From Holophagaceae bacterium (GTDB lineage: Bacteria > Acidobacteriota > Holophagae > Holophagales > Holophagaceae): 7,488 bases of DNA. The stretch lies in contig JANXYT010000316.1 of assembly GCA_025355915.1 (NCBI GenBank), forward strand, positions 1-7,488, in the 5' to 3' direction. This document shows positions 1 through 5,513 of this stretch, one piece after another (the stretch's first letter is position 1; the number at the start of each line of letters is the position of its first letter). The notes beneath the pieces are model-generated. The model saw only the letters and a list, made by a program, of their open reading frames with translations. It had not been told where the DNA came from and made no database searches. A program made the translations under genes and the position numbers.

Positions 1-2
1 AG

Positions 3-25
3 AACCCATTTCAAAAGCGGGTTTT
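3..25 (+). terminator. possible weak terminator of an upstream gene
   Basis: AACCC at 3-7 can pair with GGGTT at 19-23 across an 11-base loop, and the 3' arm runs into TTTT (22-25). This is a short hairpin with a short T run, and the window edge cuts off anything further upstream. It could end a transcript entering from the left, or be chance. Nothing else recognisable lies in 1-92 apart from the ribosome binding site of the first gene and a small TTCCGGAA palindrome at 36-43. Confidence 0.22.
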
Positions 26-92
26 CTGGACTCCGTTCCGGAAACACGACGGTTTCGTCTGTCGGCGAGAACCGGGAAGACCAGGAGACAGC

Positions 93-698
93 ATGATGAA
101 GGCAGCTCTGGTGGTGGCGCTCGGCGGGTTTCTGGCAGGGACCGATCTCGGGGCCGCAGAGAGGCCAAAGGACCTCAGCCTGGGGGTCCAGGCGGGCTTG
201 GTGCTGCCCGTGGCCCAGGACCTCCGCAGCACCACCGGCTCAAGCCCGATCCTGGGCCTCGGGATTCACGCCACCTGGATCATCAACGGAGAAGATGAGC
301 TGCGTCCCCGGGTGGATCTCTGGTCCTTCGGCCGCCGGCGCCAGGACGTCGAAACCCCGCTGGCCCAGCGCATCGAGACCAAGGTCCAGGGGCTCGCGGT
401 GGGGGTGGATTACCTCTTCTCTGATGGACGGTACGGACGGTACGGTCGCTGGGCGGGGGGACCAGGTGTCTACCTGATCCGCTGGTCCGTCGCCAGTTCC
501 AACCAGGTGGTCATCCCCGGCGCGGGAACGGCCCAGGCTTCGGGCACCAGCCGTTGGACCCGGGCCGGCTTCGGCGTGGTGGGCACCTACCGATTCACGC
601 CGTGGTTGGAGGTCGAAGCCCGCTGGATTTCCAGCCATTACGGCTACGAGAACCTCTCGGCCGACCTGGGCACCCTCGGCCTCCTCTGGCATTTCTAG
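93..698 (+). CDS. outer-membrane beta-barrel protein, porin/OmpA-barrel-like, exported
   Basis: A 201-residue protein with an N-terminal signal peptide (about residues 1-22: Lys at position 3, a hydrophobic core, then a GAA cleavage region). The body alternates polar and hydrophobic residues in Gly- and aromatic-rich strands (for example the segments near residues 52-65, 95-109, 123-132 and 155-182). It ends in the strand GTLGLLWHF with a terminal Phe, the usual signal for Bam-dependent outer-membrane insertion. The size suits a small barrel of about eight strands. The start is supported by AGGAG at 83-87, five bases before the ATG at 93; a second in-frame ATG follows at once. The sequence includes a 9-bp tandem duplication (GGACGGTAC at 426-434 and 435-443) that gives a GRYGRY stretch. 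Function is unknown; adjacency to the Ig-like lipoprotein and the fibre gene suggests a surface role, but that is inference. The barrel assignment rests on overall pattern, not on a family motif. Confidence 0.75.
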   Translation: MMKAALVVALGGFLAGTDLGAAERPKDLSLGVQAGLVLPVAQDLRSTTGSSPILGLGIHATWIINGEDELRPRVDLWSFGRRRQDVETPLAQRIETKVQGLAVGVDYLFSDGRYGRYGRWAGGPGVYLIRWSVASSNQVVIPGAGTAQASGTSRWTRAGFGVVGTYRFTPWLEVEARWISSHYGYENLSADLGTLGLLWHF

Positions 699-703
699 CG
701 AAT

Positions 704-708
704 GAGGA
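704..708 (+). promoter_or_regulatory. Shine-Dalgarno that sets the lipoprotein start at 714
   Basis: GAGGA sits five bases before the ATG at 714. The earlier in-frame ATG at 702 overlaps this motif and has no comparable purine-rich site in front of it, so 714 is the better start. Confidence 0.6.
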
Positions 709-713
709 CTTCC

Positions 714-1280
714 ATGATCCGGTCCGTCCATGCTGCTCAACCCTCCGCTCCTGTGGGCAGGCCCCCGGGCCTCTGGGCCGCAGTCGCCCTGACGACTTTC
801 GCGAGCCTTGGCTGCATCGGCGGGAGCAACCGGTCCTCCGGAGACCAGCCCGGACAGCTGAACGGCACGTTCCAGATCACGCCTTCGACCGCCACCCTCC
901 TCGCAGGCCAGACCTTGCAGTTCTCGGCCAGGGGCCCCCTGGGAGGCGGCGGCGCCACCTGGTACGTGCTGCCCGCCACCGGCGGCACCTGCGATGCCAG
1001 CGGGACTTTCACCGCCTCCTCGACCCTAGGCCAGTACCAGATCGTGGCCCTGTGGAGCAATGACGTGAGATACACGGCCACGGCCACCGTCTCGGTCGTA
1101 TCGCCAGGGGCGCATCTCAATCCCAATCTGGTCCAGGCCTTCGGTGTGGCACAGACCTCTAAGAATGGGACCACTCGAAACCATCCGGTGGGGGGGGAAA
1201 CCGTGCCCGCCCGAATCGCGGCCACCCCCAGTGGAACCATGCAGGTGCGCCACGGATTCGACCCCCCGGTCCCCCGCTGA
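714..1280 (+). CDS. probable lipoprotein with one bacterial Ig-like domain
   Basis: Read from 714, this is a 188-residue protein. A long N-terminal region is followed by a hydrophobic stretch (about residues 21-33) ending in ASLGC with Cys at 34, then Gly/Ser-rich sequence, which looks like a lipoprotein signal. The lipobox is imperfect, because Leu is at -2 and Ser at -3 rather than the reverse. Residues 53-129 resemble a BIG2-type Ig-like fold: ITPSTATLLAGQTLQFSA, a Trp-containing middle strand, a CDASGTFTA turn and a final TATATVSVV strand. Such domains occur in surface and periplasmic adhesive proteins. The last ~58 residues are Pro/Gly-rich, end in DPPVPR and match no domain I know. An alternative start at 702 adds four residues. 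The gene begins 15 bp after the barrel gene and precedes the fibre gene by 63 bp, so the three are probably co-transcribed. It contains a G8 run at 1190-1197. Function is inferred only as surface or periplasmic. Confidence 0.7.
   Translation: MIRSVHAAQPSAPVGRPPGLWAAVALTTFASLGCIGGSNRSSGDQPGQLNGTFQITPSTATLLAGQTLQFSARGPLGGGGATWYVLPATGGTCDASGTFTASSTLGQYQIVALWSNDVRYTATATVSVVSPGAHLNPNLVQAFGVAQTSKNGTTRNHPVGGETVPARIAATPSGTMQVRHGFDPPVPR
1190..1197 (+). repeat. G8 homopolymer tract inside the lipoprotein gene
   Basis: Eight consecutive G bases encode part of Val-Gly-Gly-Glu in the C-terminal tail. One base gained or lost here would change only the last ~28 residues, after the Ig-like domain. Confidence 0.9.
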
Positions 1281-1343
1281 CCTCGCCCTTGCCTCCTCTG
1301 GTCTGACCCCTCATCCCCTTTCTTCCCAACCAGGCGGTTCCCC
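1281..1343 (+). other. pyrimidine-rich 63-bp gap before the fibre gene
   Basis: The spacer is strongly C/T-biased on the + strand and contains no convincing hairpin terminator or -35/-10 pair. The only translation signal is a weak AGGCGG at 1332-1337, six bases before the ATG at 1344. The absence of a terminator agrees with read-through from the two upstream genes. Confidence 0.45.
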
Positions 1344-3485
1344 ATGCGACATGCCTTCCTCCCTCCCACCGTCGCCCTGATCCTCGGCCTCAGCGCCGTG
1401 GCGGCCCGGCCCACCTTCGCCCAGCAGGCCCCGAATGCCACGCCCCCGCCGCAGGTGGCCTACCAGGGGCGACTGTTGGAAGGCACCGTGGCCGTCACCG
1501 GCGCAAGGGTGTTCACCTTTGCCATTCTGGATGCCACCGGCCTGGAGCTGTGGAATTCCGGCAACCAGACCCTCACGGTGGATGCCGGGCTCTATAGCGT
1601 GGTGCTGGGCACGGGCATGACCGCCATCCCCTCCTCCGTGCTGGCGCGCAGCGGCCTGCGCCTGCGGGTGACCATCGGGGGGGCGGCGTTGACGCCGGAC
1701 GTGGACATCATTCCGGCCTTCCAGGCCCGCAGCGCCTGGGAAATCATTGGTGCCTTCGCGGGTGATCTGGCCGGCACCCAGAACCAGACCCTGGTCATGA
1801 AGCTGCAGGGCCTTCCCCTGGACCTGACCACCACGGCCCCCACCACCGGCCAAGCCCTGGTGTTCAACGGCAGCAAGTGGAGCGCCGCGACCGTGGCGGG
1901 GGGGGGAACCCAGGGACCCGCAGGTCCCGCCGGCCCCCAGGGTCTACCCGGTCCGATCGGCCTCCAGGGTCCCGCCGGCGCGGCCGGCCCTGCCGGGACG
2001 AGTCCGTTCACGCTGAATGGTTCGAATGCGGCCTTTACCACCGGGTCCTTGGGCGTGGGCATCAACCCCCCGAACGCCAGTGCCCTGCTGGACCTCACCA
2101 GCACCACCAAGGGGTTCCTGCCGCCGCGCATGACGGCCCTACAGCGCGCCACCATCGTCACGCCCAGCGTCGGCCTGATGGTCTATCAGACCGATGGGAC
2201 CGCCGGTCTCTACCAGTTCAATGGCGGCACCTGGTCCCTGTTTGGCCTCAATTCGGGCGCCACCAGCGTCATCAGCGTGGCCACAGGCACGGGCCTGACC
2301 GGTGGACCCATCACGACCAGCGGCACCATCTCCTTGGCCAACACGACCGTCACGGCCGGCGCCTACACCCGCGCCAATGTCACCGTGGACCCGCAGGGCC
2401 GGCTCACGGCCGCCAGCAGCGGGGCGGCCATCAGTCTGGCCACAGATGTAGCGGGGACCCTGCCGGTGGCGAGTGGCGGCACGGGGTTGGGGGCCCCCGG
2501 GGCCTCGGGGAATGTGCTCACCTCCAACGGCACCGCCTGGACCAGTGCCGCCGCCGCCAGTGGCGGTGTCACGGCCGTGACGGCCGCGCCGCCGCTTGCC
2601 AGTAGTGGCGGCACCTCGCCGGCCATCACCCTGACGGGCACCGTTCCTGTCGGCAACGGCGGCACAGGGGCGACGGCCCTGGCGGCGAACAATGTGCTGC
2701 TGGGCAATGGAGCCAGCGCCCTGTTGGCGGTGGCGCCAGGGACCTCGGGGCATGTGCTCACCTCCAACGGGACCACCTGGACCAGTGCCGCCGCCGGCAG
2801 TGGCACGGTCACTAGCGTGGCCACGGGCACGGGCCTGACCGGCGGACCGATCACGACCAGCGGCACCATCTCCCTGGCCAACACCGCCGTGACGCCGGGT
2901 TCGTACACCCGCGCCAGCCTCACGGTGGATCAGCAGGGGCGGCTGACCGCCGCCAGCAGCGGCGCGGCCATCAACCTGGCCACGGATGTCACGGGGACCC
3001 TGCCTGTGGCCAACGGTGGCACGGGCTCCCTCACGCAGAACTTCGTGGATTTGACGACCAATCAGGACATCGGAGGCACCAAGACTTTCAGCAGTCCGAT
3101 TGTCGGCACCATTAACCCGCCTTCGGACGGCCGCATCAAGTCGAATCAGCAACCCATCGCCAACGGGCTTGCCACGCTAATGGCGCTCCGGCCCACGACC
3201 TACTTCAGACACCGGAATCACTTCCTGAATGGTGCGCTGGTGCTTGAGGGTGAAGGTCTGGAGGAGGCGGGCTTCATCGCCCAGGAGCTCCATGAAGTGC
3301 TGCCCATGGCGGCGCATCGTCCTGTGGATGAAAGCAGAGGCATCTGGACCGTGAGCTACAACCAGGTCATCCCTTACACCGTGAAGGCCGTGCAGGAACT
3401 CAAGGCCGAGAATGATGCCCTGCGCGCGGAACTGGAAACCATGAAAGCCGACCTCGCGGCCATCAAAGCGCTGCTGAAACGCTAG
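1344..3485 (+). CDS. secreted collagen-like fibre with tail-fibre repeats and self-cleaving S74 chaperone domain
   Basis: A 713-residue protein. A signal peptide (1-26, cleavage after TFA) precedes a beta domain (about 36-150) that opens with YQGRLLEG and is common at the head of such bacterial proteins. Residues 191-220 are ten Gly-X-Y triplets, a collagen-like stretch. Residues 221-305 carry the tail-fibre signature GFLPPRM followed by GLMVYQTDG. Residues 311-561 hold Gly/Thr/Ser-rich repeats with motifs such as [19 protein letters not shown] and LPVANGGTG. Residues about 592-713 form a peptidase S74 / intramolecular chaperone domain with SDGRIK; Ser594 and Lys599 have the five-residue spacing of the catalytic dyad in phage endosialidase-type chaperones. 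It ends in a heptad-like helix (680-713). In known S74 proteins this domain drives trimerisation and then cuts itself off just before the Ser, so the mature fibre here would end near residue 593. With no phage genes nearby and a signal peptide present, a cell-surface trimeric fibre is inferred. Partner and ligand are unknown. Confidence 0.85.
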   Translation: MRHAFLPPTVALILGLSAVAARPTFAQQAPNATPPPQVAYQGRLLEGTVAVTGARVFTFAILDATGLELWNSGNQTLTVDAGLYSVVLGTGMTAIPSSVLARSGLRLRVTIGGAALTPDVDIIPAFQARSAWEIIGAFAGDLAGTQNQTLVMKLQGLPLDLTTTAPTTGQALVFNGSKWSAATVAGGGTQGPAGPAGPQGLPGPIGLQGPAGAAGPAGTSPFTLNGSNAAFTTGSLGVGINPPNASALLDLTSTTKGFLPPRMTALQRATIVTPSVGLMVYQTDGTAGLYQFNGGTWSLFGLNSGATSVISVATGTGLTGGPITTSGTISLANTTVTAGAYTRANVTVDPQGRLTAASSGAAISLATDVAGTLPVASGGTGLGAPGASGNVLTSNGTAWTSAAAASGGVTAVTAAPPLASSGGTSPAITLTGTVPVGNGGTGATALAANNVLLGNGASALLAVAPGTSGHVLTSNGTTWTSAAAGSGTVTSVATGTGLTGGPITTSGTISLANTAVTPGSYTRASLTVDQQGRLTAASSGAAINLATDVTGTLPVANGGTGSLTQNFVDLTTNQDIGGTKTFSSPIVGTINPPSDGRIKSNQQPIANGLATLMALRPTTYFRHRNHFLNGALVLEGEGLEEAGFIAQELHEVLPMAAHRPVDESRGIWTVSYNQVIPYTVKAVQELKAENDALRAELETMKADLAAIKALLKR
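1898..1906 (+). repeat. G9 homopolymer tract just upstream of the collagen-like segment
   Basis: Nine consecutive G bases encode Ala-Gly-Gly-Gly immediately before the first Gly-X-Y triplet at 1914. A one-base gain would put translation into a different open frame that runs to 2605, giving a product without the S74 domain. Shorter G runs occur elsewhere in the gene, for example G7 at 1677-1683. Confidence 0.9.
1914..2003 (+). repeat. collagen-like Gly-X-Y coding segment (ten triplets)
   Basis: Ten consecutive triplets start with Gly: [18 protein letters not shown], then [12 protein letters not shown]. Ten triplets is short beside dedicated bacterial collagens but enough for a local triple-helical stalk, especially if the C-terminal S74 domain enforces trimer registration. 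Five of the X positions in the first and seventh to ninth triplets are Pro, in keeping with a triple-helix-forming segment. Confidence 0.8.
2274..2485 (+). repeat. tail-fibre repeat, copy 1 (partner at 2814-3025)
   Basis: This 212-bp segment aligns without gaps to 2814-3025 at a constant offset of 540 bp; by column count about 84% of bases match. It encodes residues 311-381 ([12 protein letters not shown] through PVASGGTG). Many differences are silent, so the duplication looks old and maintained by selection on the protein. Confidence 0.85.
2502..2574 (+). repeat. short tail-fibre repeat, copy 1 (partner at 2742-2814)
   Basis: This stretch, coding for a segment with [15 protein letters not shown], recurs at 2742-2814 with an offset of 240 bp ([15 protein letters not shown]). 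In both places it ends just before a V-T-x-V motif that opens the next repeat unit, so the shaft is built of alternating modules. Confidence 0.75.
2742..2814 (+). repeat. short tail-fibre repeat, copy 2
   Basis: Partner of 2502-2574. Positions 2761-2790 differ from 2521-2550 at only two bases. It runs directly into the second copy of the longer repeat. Confidence 0.75.
2814..3025 (+). repeat. tail-fibre repeat, copy 2
   Basis: Partner of 2274-2485, coding for residues 491-561 ([12 protein letters not shown] through PVANGGTG). It is followed by an [17 protein letters not shown] segment, a common tail-fibre linker, which leads into the S74 domain. Confidence 0.85.
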
Positions 3486-3487
3486 GC

Positions 3488-4207
3488 TCAGTCCTCGCCC
3501 TTGCGCTGTTTCCCTTCGGGGTCGAACTGGTAGCCCACGCTGCGGATGGTGTGGACCCAGTGGGGGTGGTGGGGATCGTCCTCCATGACGCGGCGGATGC
3601 GGACGATGAAATTGTCCACGGTGCGGCTGGTGGGGTAGGCGTCTTCGCCCCAGACCTTGTCCAGGATGTCGGTGCGGCTCACCACCTGGCCCGGGCGCTC
3701 CATCAGGAGCTTCAGGATCATGCATTCCTTCACGCCCAGCTGAAAGGCGCCGCCGGGGCCCTCACCGCAGAAGTTGTCGAAGTCGACCCAATAGGCGCCG
3801 TAAACCTGGCGGCTGTTGATTTCCCGGCTCTTGTACCAGGATTCCCGGCGCAGGATGGCGCGGACCCGCAGCAGCAGCTCCCGCACCTGGAACGGTTTGC
3901 CCAGGTAGTCGTCCGCGCCGGTTTCGAAGCCGTGGACGCGGTCGTCGTCGGTGTTCTTGGCGGTGAGGAAGAGGATGGGCGTGAAGTTCTTGGCCTCGCG
4001 GACCTTTTCGCAGATGGTGAAACCGTCCATGCCGGGCAGCATCACGTCGAGGATCACCAGGTCGAAGGACTCCGCGAGGATCTGCTTCAGGGCCAAGTCC
4101 CCCCGGGAAATCCAGGTGCAGGCAAGGCCTTCCAGCTCGAGGTTGAGCTGGATGCCCTCGGCGAGACTGAGCTCGTCTTCCACCAGCAGGATCTTCGGTT
4201 CCGACAT
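3488..4207 (-). CDS. OmpR/PhoB-family two-component response regulator
   Basis: A 239-residue cytoplasmic transcription regulator. The receiver domain (about 4-118) has the acidic pair Glu10/Asp11, phospho-acceptor Asp54 in LVILDVMLPGMDG, Thr81 in LFLTAKN and Lys103 in DDYLGKPF, so all switch residues are present. A winged-helix domain follows (about 145-232) with the family pattern SRTVDNFIVRIRR and a C-terminal hairpin HTIRSVGYQF. The ATG at 4205-4207 is chosen because the receiver domain begins at once (MSEPKILLVEDE) and GGAG lies at 4214-4217, six bases upstream. An in-frame ATG 54 bases further out would add 18 residues foreign to the family and overlap the divergent gene's start. No histidine kinase is adjacent, so it is an orphan in this window. 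Its stop lies 2 bp from the fibre gene's stop (convergent), and its 5' end faces the ArnC-like gene. The regulated genes cannot be read from the sequence. Confidence 0.93.
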   Translation of the reverse strand: MSEPKILLVEDELSLAEGIQLNLELEGLACTWISRGDLALKQILAESFDLVILDVMLPGMDGFTICEKVREAKNFTPILFLTAKNTDDDRVHGFETGADDYLGKPFQVRELLLRVRAILRRESWYKSREINSRQVYGAYWVDFDNFCGEGPGGAFQLGVKECMILKLLMERPGQVVSRTDILDKVWGEDAYPTSRTVDNFIVRIRRVMEDDPHHPHWVHTIRSVGYQFDPEGKQRKGED

Positions 4208-4259
4208 GGGTATCTCCGGTGATCTGTTGATCCTACTAGAATGGGGCCTCGGAGTGCCC
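4208..4259. promoter_or_regulatory. shared divergent control region, response regulator / ArnC-like gene
   Basis: These 52 bp separate two divergent start codons, so both promoters must lie here or inside the coding sequences. TAGAAT at 4237-4242 (+ strand) and TAGGAT as the complement of 4230-4235 (- strand) are possible -10 boxes, but neither has a good -35 at the right distance. GGAG at 4251-4254 is the Shine-Dalgarno of the + strand gene. Confidence 0.4.
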
Positions 4260-5210
4260 ATGGACCCCTACCTCAGCATCGTGATCCCCATCTATAACGA
4301 GGAGGAGAACATCCCCGTGCTGTGGGAGCGCCTGTCCAAGGTCATGGCAGACCACTTCGCGGATCCGGCCAAGCCCTGGGAGATCATCCTCACCGACGAC
4401 GGCAGCCGGGATCGCAGCCTGGCCATGCTCATCGCCATCGCCAAGGCCGAACCCCGGGTGAAGGTGGTGGAATTCAACCGGAATTACGGTCAGCACAGCG
4501 CCATCTTCGGCGCCTTCGCCGAGGTGAAGGGCCAGGTCATTGTCACCCTGGACGCAGATCTCCAGAACCCCCCGGAGGAGATCCCCAAGCTCGTGGCCAA
4601 GGTGGAGGAGGGCTACGACGTGGTGGGCGGCTGGCGCCAGGGCCGCCAGGACAACGACAGTTTCTTTCGCACCATGCCCAGTTTGATCGTCAACGCCATC
4701 ACTCGCAGGACCACCGGCGTGAAGCTTCACGATTATGGGTGCATGTTGCGGGCCTATGGTCGCGACGTGGTGGATGCCATGCTGCTCTGCAAAGAGCGCT
4801 CAAGCTTTATCCCCGCCCTGGCCAACAGCTTCGCCAAGCGCATCACGGAAGTGCCCGTGGCCCACGCCGAACGGGCTGCGGGCACCAGCAAGTACGGCCT
4901 CTGGAAGCTCATCAACCTGCAGTTCGACCTGCTCACCAGCTTCAGCCTGCTGCCGCTGCAGGCCCTGAGCGTGTTCGGGATCCTCACCGCGGGTTTCGGC
5001 TTCCTCCTCTTCATCGGCCTGGTAGTGTACCGCTTCATGCACCCCGAGGGCACCGCCCAGGGCGTGTTCACCCTGTTCGCCATCCTGTTCTTCTTCGTGG
5101 GCTGCCAGTTCATCGCCTTTAGCTTGTTGGGCGAATACATCGGCCGCATCTACCAGGAAGTGCGGGACCGGCCCCGGTACGTGGTGAAGAAGGTCTATAA
5201 GGCGGAATAA
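4260..5210 (+). CDS. arnC: ArnC-like undecaprenyl-phosphate sugar transferase (GT2)
   Basis: A 316-residue membrane-anchored family 2 glycosyltransferase. The N-terminal GT-A domain has LSIVIPIYNEEENI, the nucleotide-binding DDGS (46-49) and the metal-binding DAD (98-100) within TLDADLQNPPEEIP. Further ArnC-type blocks are NRNYGQHSAI (73-82), DYGCMLRAY, ERSSFIPALAN and AERAAGTSKY. Two C-terminal membrane helices (about 235-259 and 268-291) and the cytoplasmic LLGEYIGRIYQEVRDRPRY tail complete the family architecture; E. coli ArnC, from memory, is close to this length. ArnC loads formylated 4-amino-4-deoxy-arabinose onto undecaprenyl phosphate for lipid A modification and cationic-peptide resistance. 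No arnA, arnB, arnD or arnT is visible, so the sugar may differ here; related enzymes transfer Glc, Man or GlcNAc. The ATG at 4260 has GGAG five bases upstream. The open frame continues far upstream, but that part is antisense to the response regulator and is not used. Confidence 0.8.
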   Translation: MDPYLSIVIPIYNEEENIPVLWERLSKVMADHFADPAKPWEIILTDDGSRDRSLAMLIAIAKAEPRVKVVEFNRNYGQHSAIFGAFAEVKGQVIVTLDADLQNPPEEIPKLVAKVEEGYDVVGGWRQGRQDNDSFFRTMPSLIVNAITRRTTGVKLHDYGCMLRAYGRDVVDAMLLCKERSSFIPALANSFAKRITEVPVAHAERAAGTSKYGLWKLINLQFDLLTSFSLLPLQALSVFGILTAGFGFLLFIGLVVYRFMHPEGTAQGVFTLFAILFFFVGCQFIAFSLLGEYIGRIYQEVRDRPRYVVKKVYKAE

Positions 5211-5216
5211 TCGCCT
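5200..5216. terminator. small hairpin spanning the convergent stop codons
   Basis: AGGCG (5200-5204), a 7-base loop (GAATAAT) and CGCCT (5212-5216) form a perfect 5-bp stem covering the ends of both the ArnC-like gene and yacG. There is no T run on either side, so it is at best a weak bidirectional terminator or a transcript-end stabiliser. Confidence 0.25.
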
Positions 5217-5415
5217 ACTCGCCCTCGCCCCCGTCGCTCCACCCCTCGCCATCCTCCTCCTGGGGTTTCTCCGGAACGCGGTAGCTTTCGCTGGACCAGG
5301 CGCCGAGATCCTGGATCTGGCAGCGCTCCGAGCAGAAGGGCTTGAAGGCGTTCCCCTCCCAGGAGGTGGGGATGCGGCAGGTGGGGCAGGGGCGAAGAAC
5401 CATGGCTGTCAGCAT
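5215..5415 (-). CDS. yacG: DNA gyrase inhibitor YacG, zinc-finger protein
   Basis: A 66-residue protein with the YacG treble-clef zinc finger: CPTC near residues 10-13, then FCSERC, giving four Cys ligands in a C-x2-C ... C-x3-C arrangement. The family signature FCSERCQIQDLGAWSSESYRVP follows the finger. The last ~18 residues are acidic and Gly-rich (EEDGEGWSDGGEGE), matching the flexible acidic tail of the family. In E. coli, YacG binds GyrB and blocks DNA binding by gyrase; the same role is inferred here. Start choice is uncertain. ATG at 5415 has GAGGA (complement of 5417-5421) almost touching it, while ATG at 5403 has the same motif 13 bases away; the second start would give a protein of 62 residues beginning MVLRPCPTC. 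Both keep the whole finger. The gene converges on the ArnC-like gene with 4 bp between stops and is divergent from dnaK. Confidence 0.9.
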   Translation of the reverse strand: MLTAMVLRPCPTCRIPTSWEGNAFKPFCSERCQIQDLGAWSSESYRVPEKPQEEDGEGWSDGGEGE

Positions 5416-5456
5416 ATCCTCAAAGGTAAAGATTAATAAAACGAAGAAAACATGAG

Positions 5457-5475
5457 TGAAATCGGGAAGATTTCA
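5457..5475. repeat. perfect 7-bp inverted repeat, candidate operator of dnaK
   Basis: TGAAATC (5457-5463), a 5-base centre GGGAA, then GATTTCA (5469-5475) form an uninterrupted dyad. It ends at the base before the -35 hexamer of the dnaK promoter candidate. Position and symmetry suit a dimeric regulator; no family is identified. Confidence 0.5.
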
Positions 5476-5503
5476 TTGACAAGGCATTCTTACCCCCTAT
5501 GCT
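5476..5503 (+). promoter_or_regulatory. dnaK promoter candidate (TTGACA, 16 bp, TATGCT)
   Basis: TTGACA at 5476-5481 is a consensus housekeeping-sigma -35. TATGCT at 5498-5503, after 16 bp, matches the -10 consensus at four of six bases. The same DNA also carries CCCCTAT at 5494-5500, thirteen bases after ATTGAC, which resembles the heat-shock sigma pattern (CTTGAA, 13-15 bp, CCCCAT). Transcription would begin near 5510, giving a leader of about 45 bases. Confidence 0.55.
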
Positions 5504-5513
5504 CAATAGAAGT

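Noticed and set aside
1..92. Riboswitch in the leader of the first gene
   Set aside because: A few short palindromes are present, but no conserved core of a known riboswitch (for example cyclic-di-GMP) could be matched.
2274..3025. CRISPR-like or mobile repeats
   Set aside because: There are only two copies of each unit, both inside one reading frame and coding for conserved protein modules; there are no regular spacers and no terminal inverted repeats.
2139..3152. Open frames on the - strand opposite the fibre gene (337 and 186 codons)
   Set aside because: They are Gly/Arg- or Pro/Val-rich translations of the repeat DNA with no domain, no plausible ribosome binding site and a clearly real gene on the other strand.
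1344..3485. Prophage tail-fibre gene
   Set aside because: The protein resembles phage fibres in its shaft and S74 domain, but it has a signal peptide and lies among exported and housekeeping genes with no phage structural, lysis or integrase gene in the window.
3951..4259. N-terminal extension of the ArnC-like gene to an ATG at 3951
   Set aside because: The added ~103 residues are antisense to the response regulator, look nothing like a glycosyltransferase, and the ATG at 4260 has its own Shine-Dalgarno directly before LSIVIPIYNEE.
4208..4261. 18-residue upstream extension of the response regulator
   Set aside because: The family starts right at the KILLVEDE strand, a GGAG site fits the ATG at 4205-4207, and the extension would overlap the start of the divergent gene.
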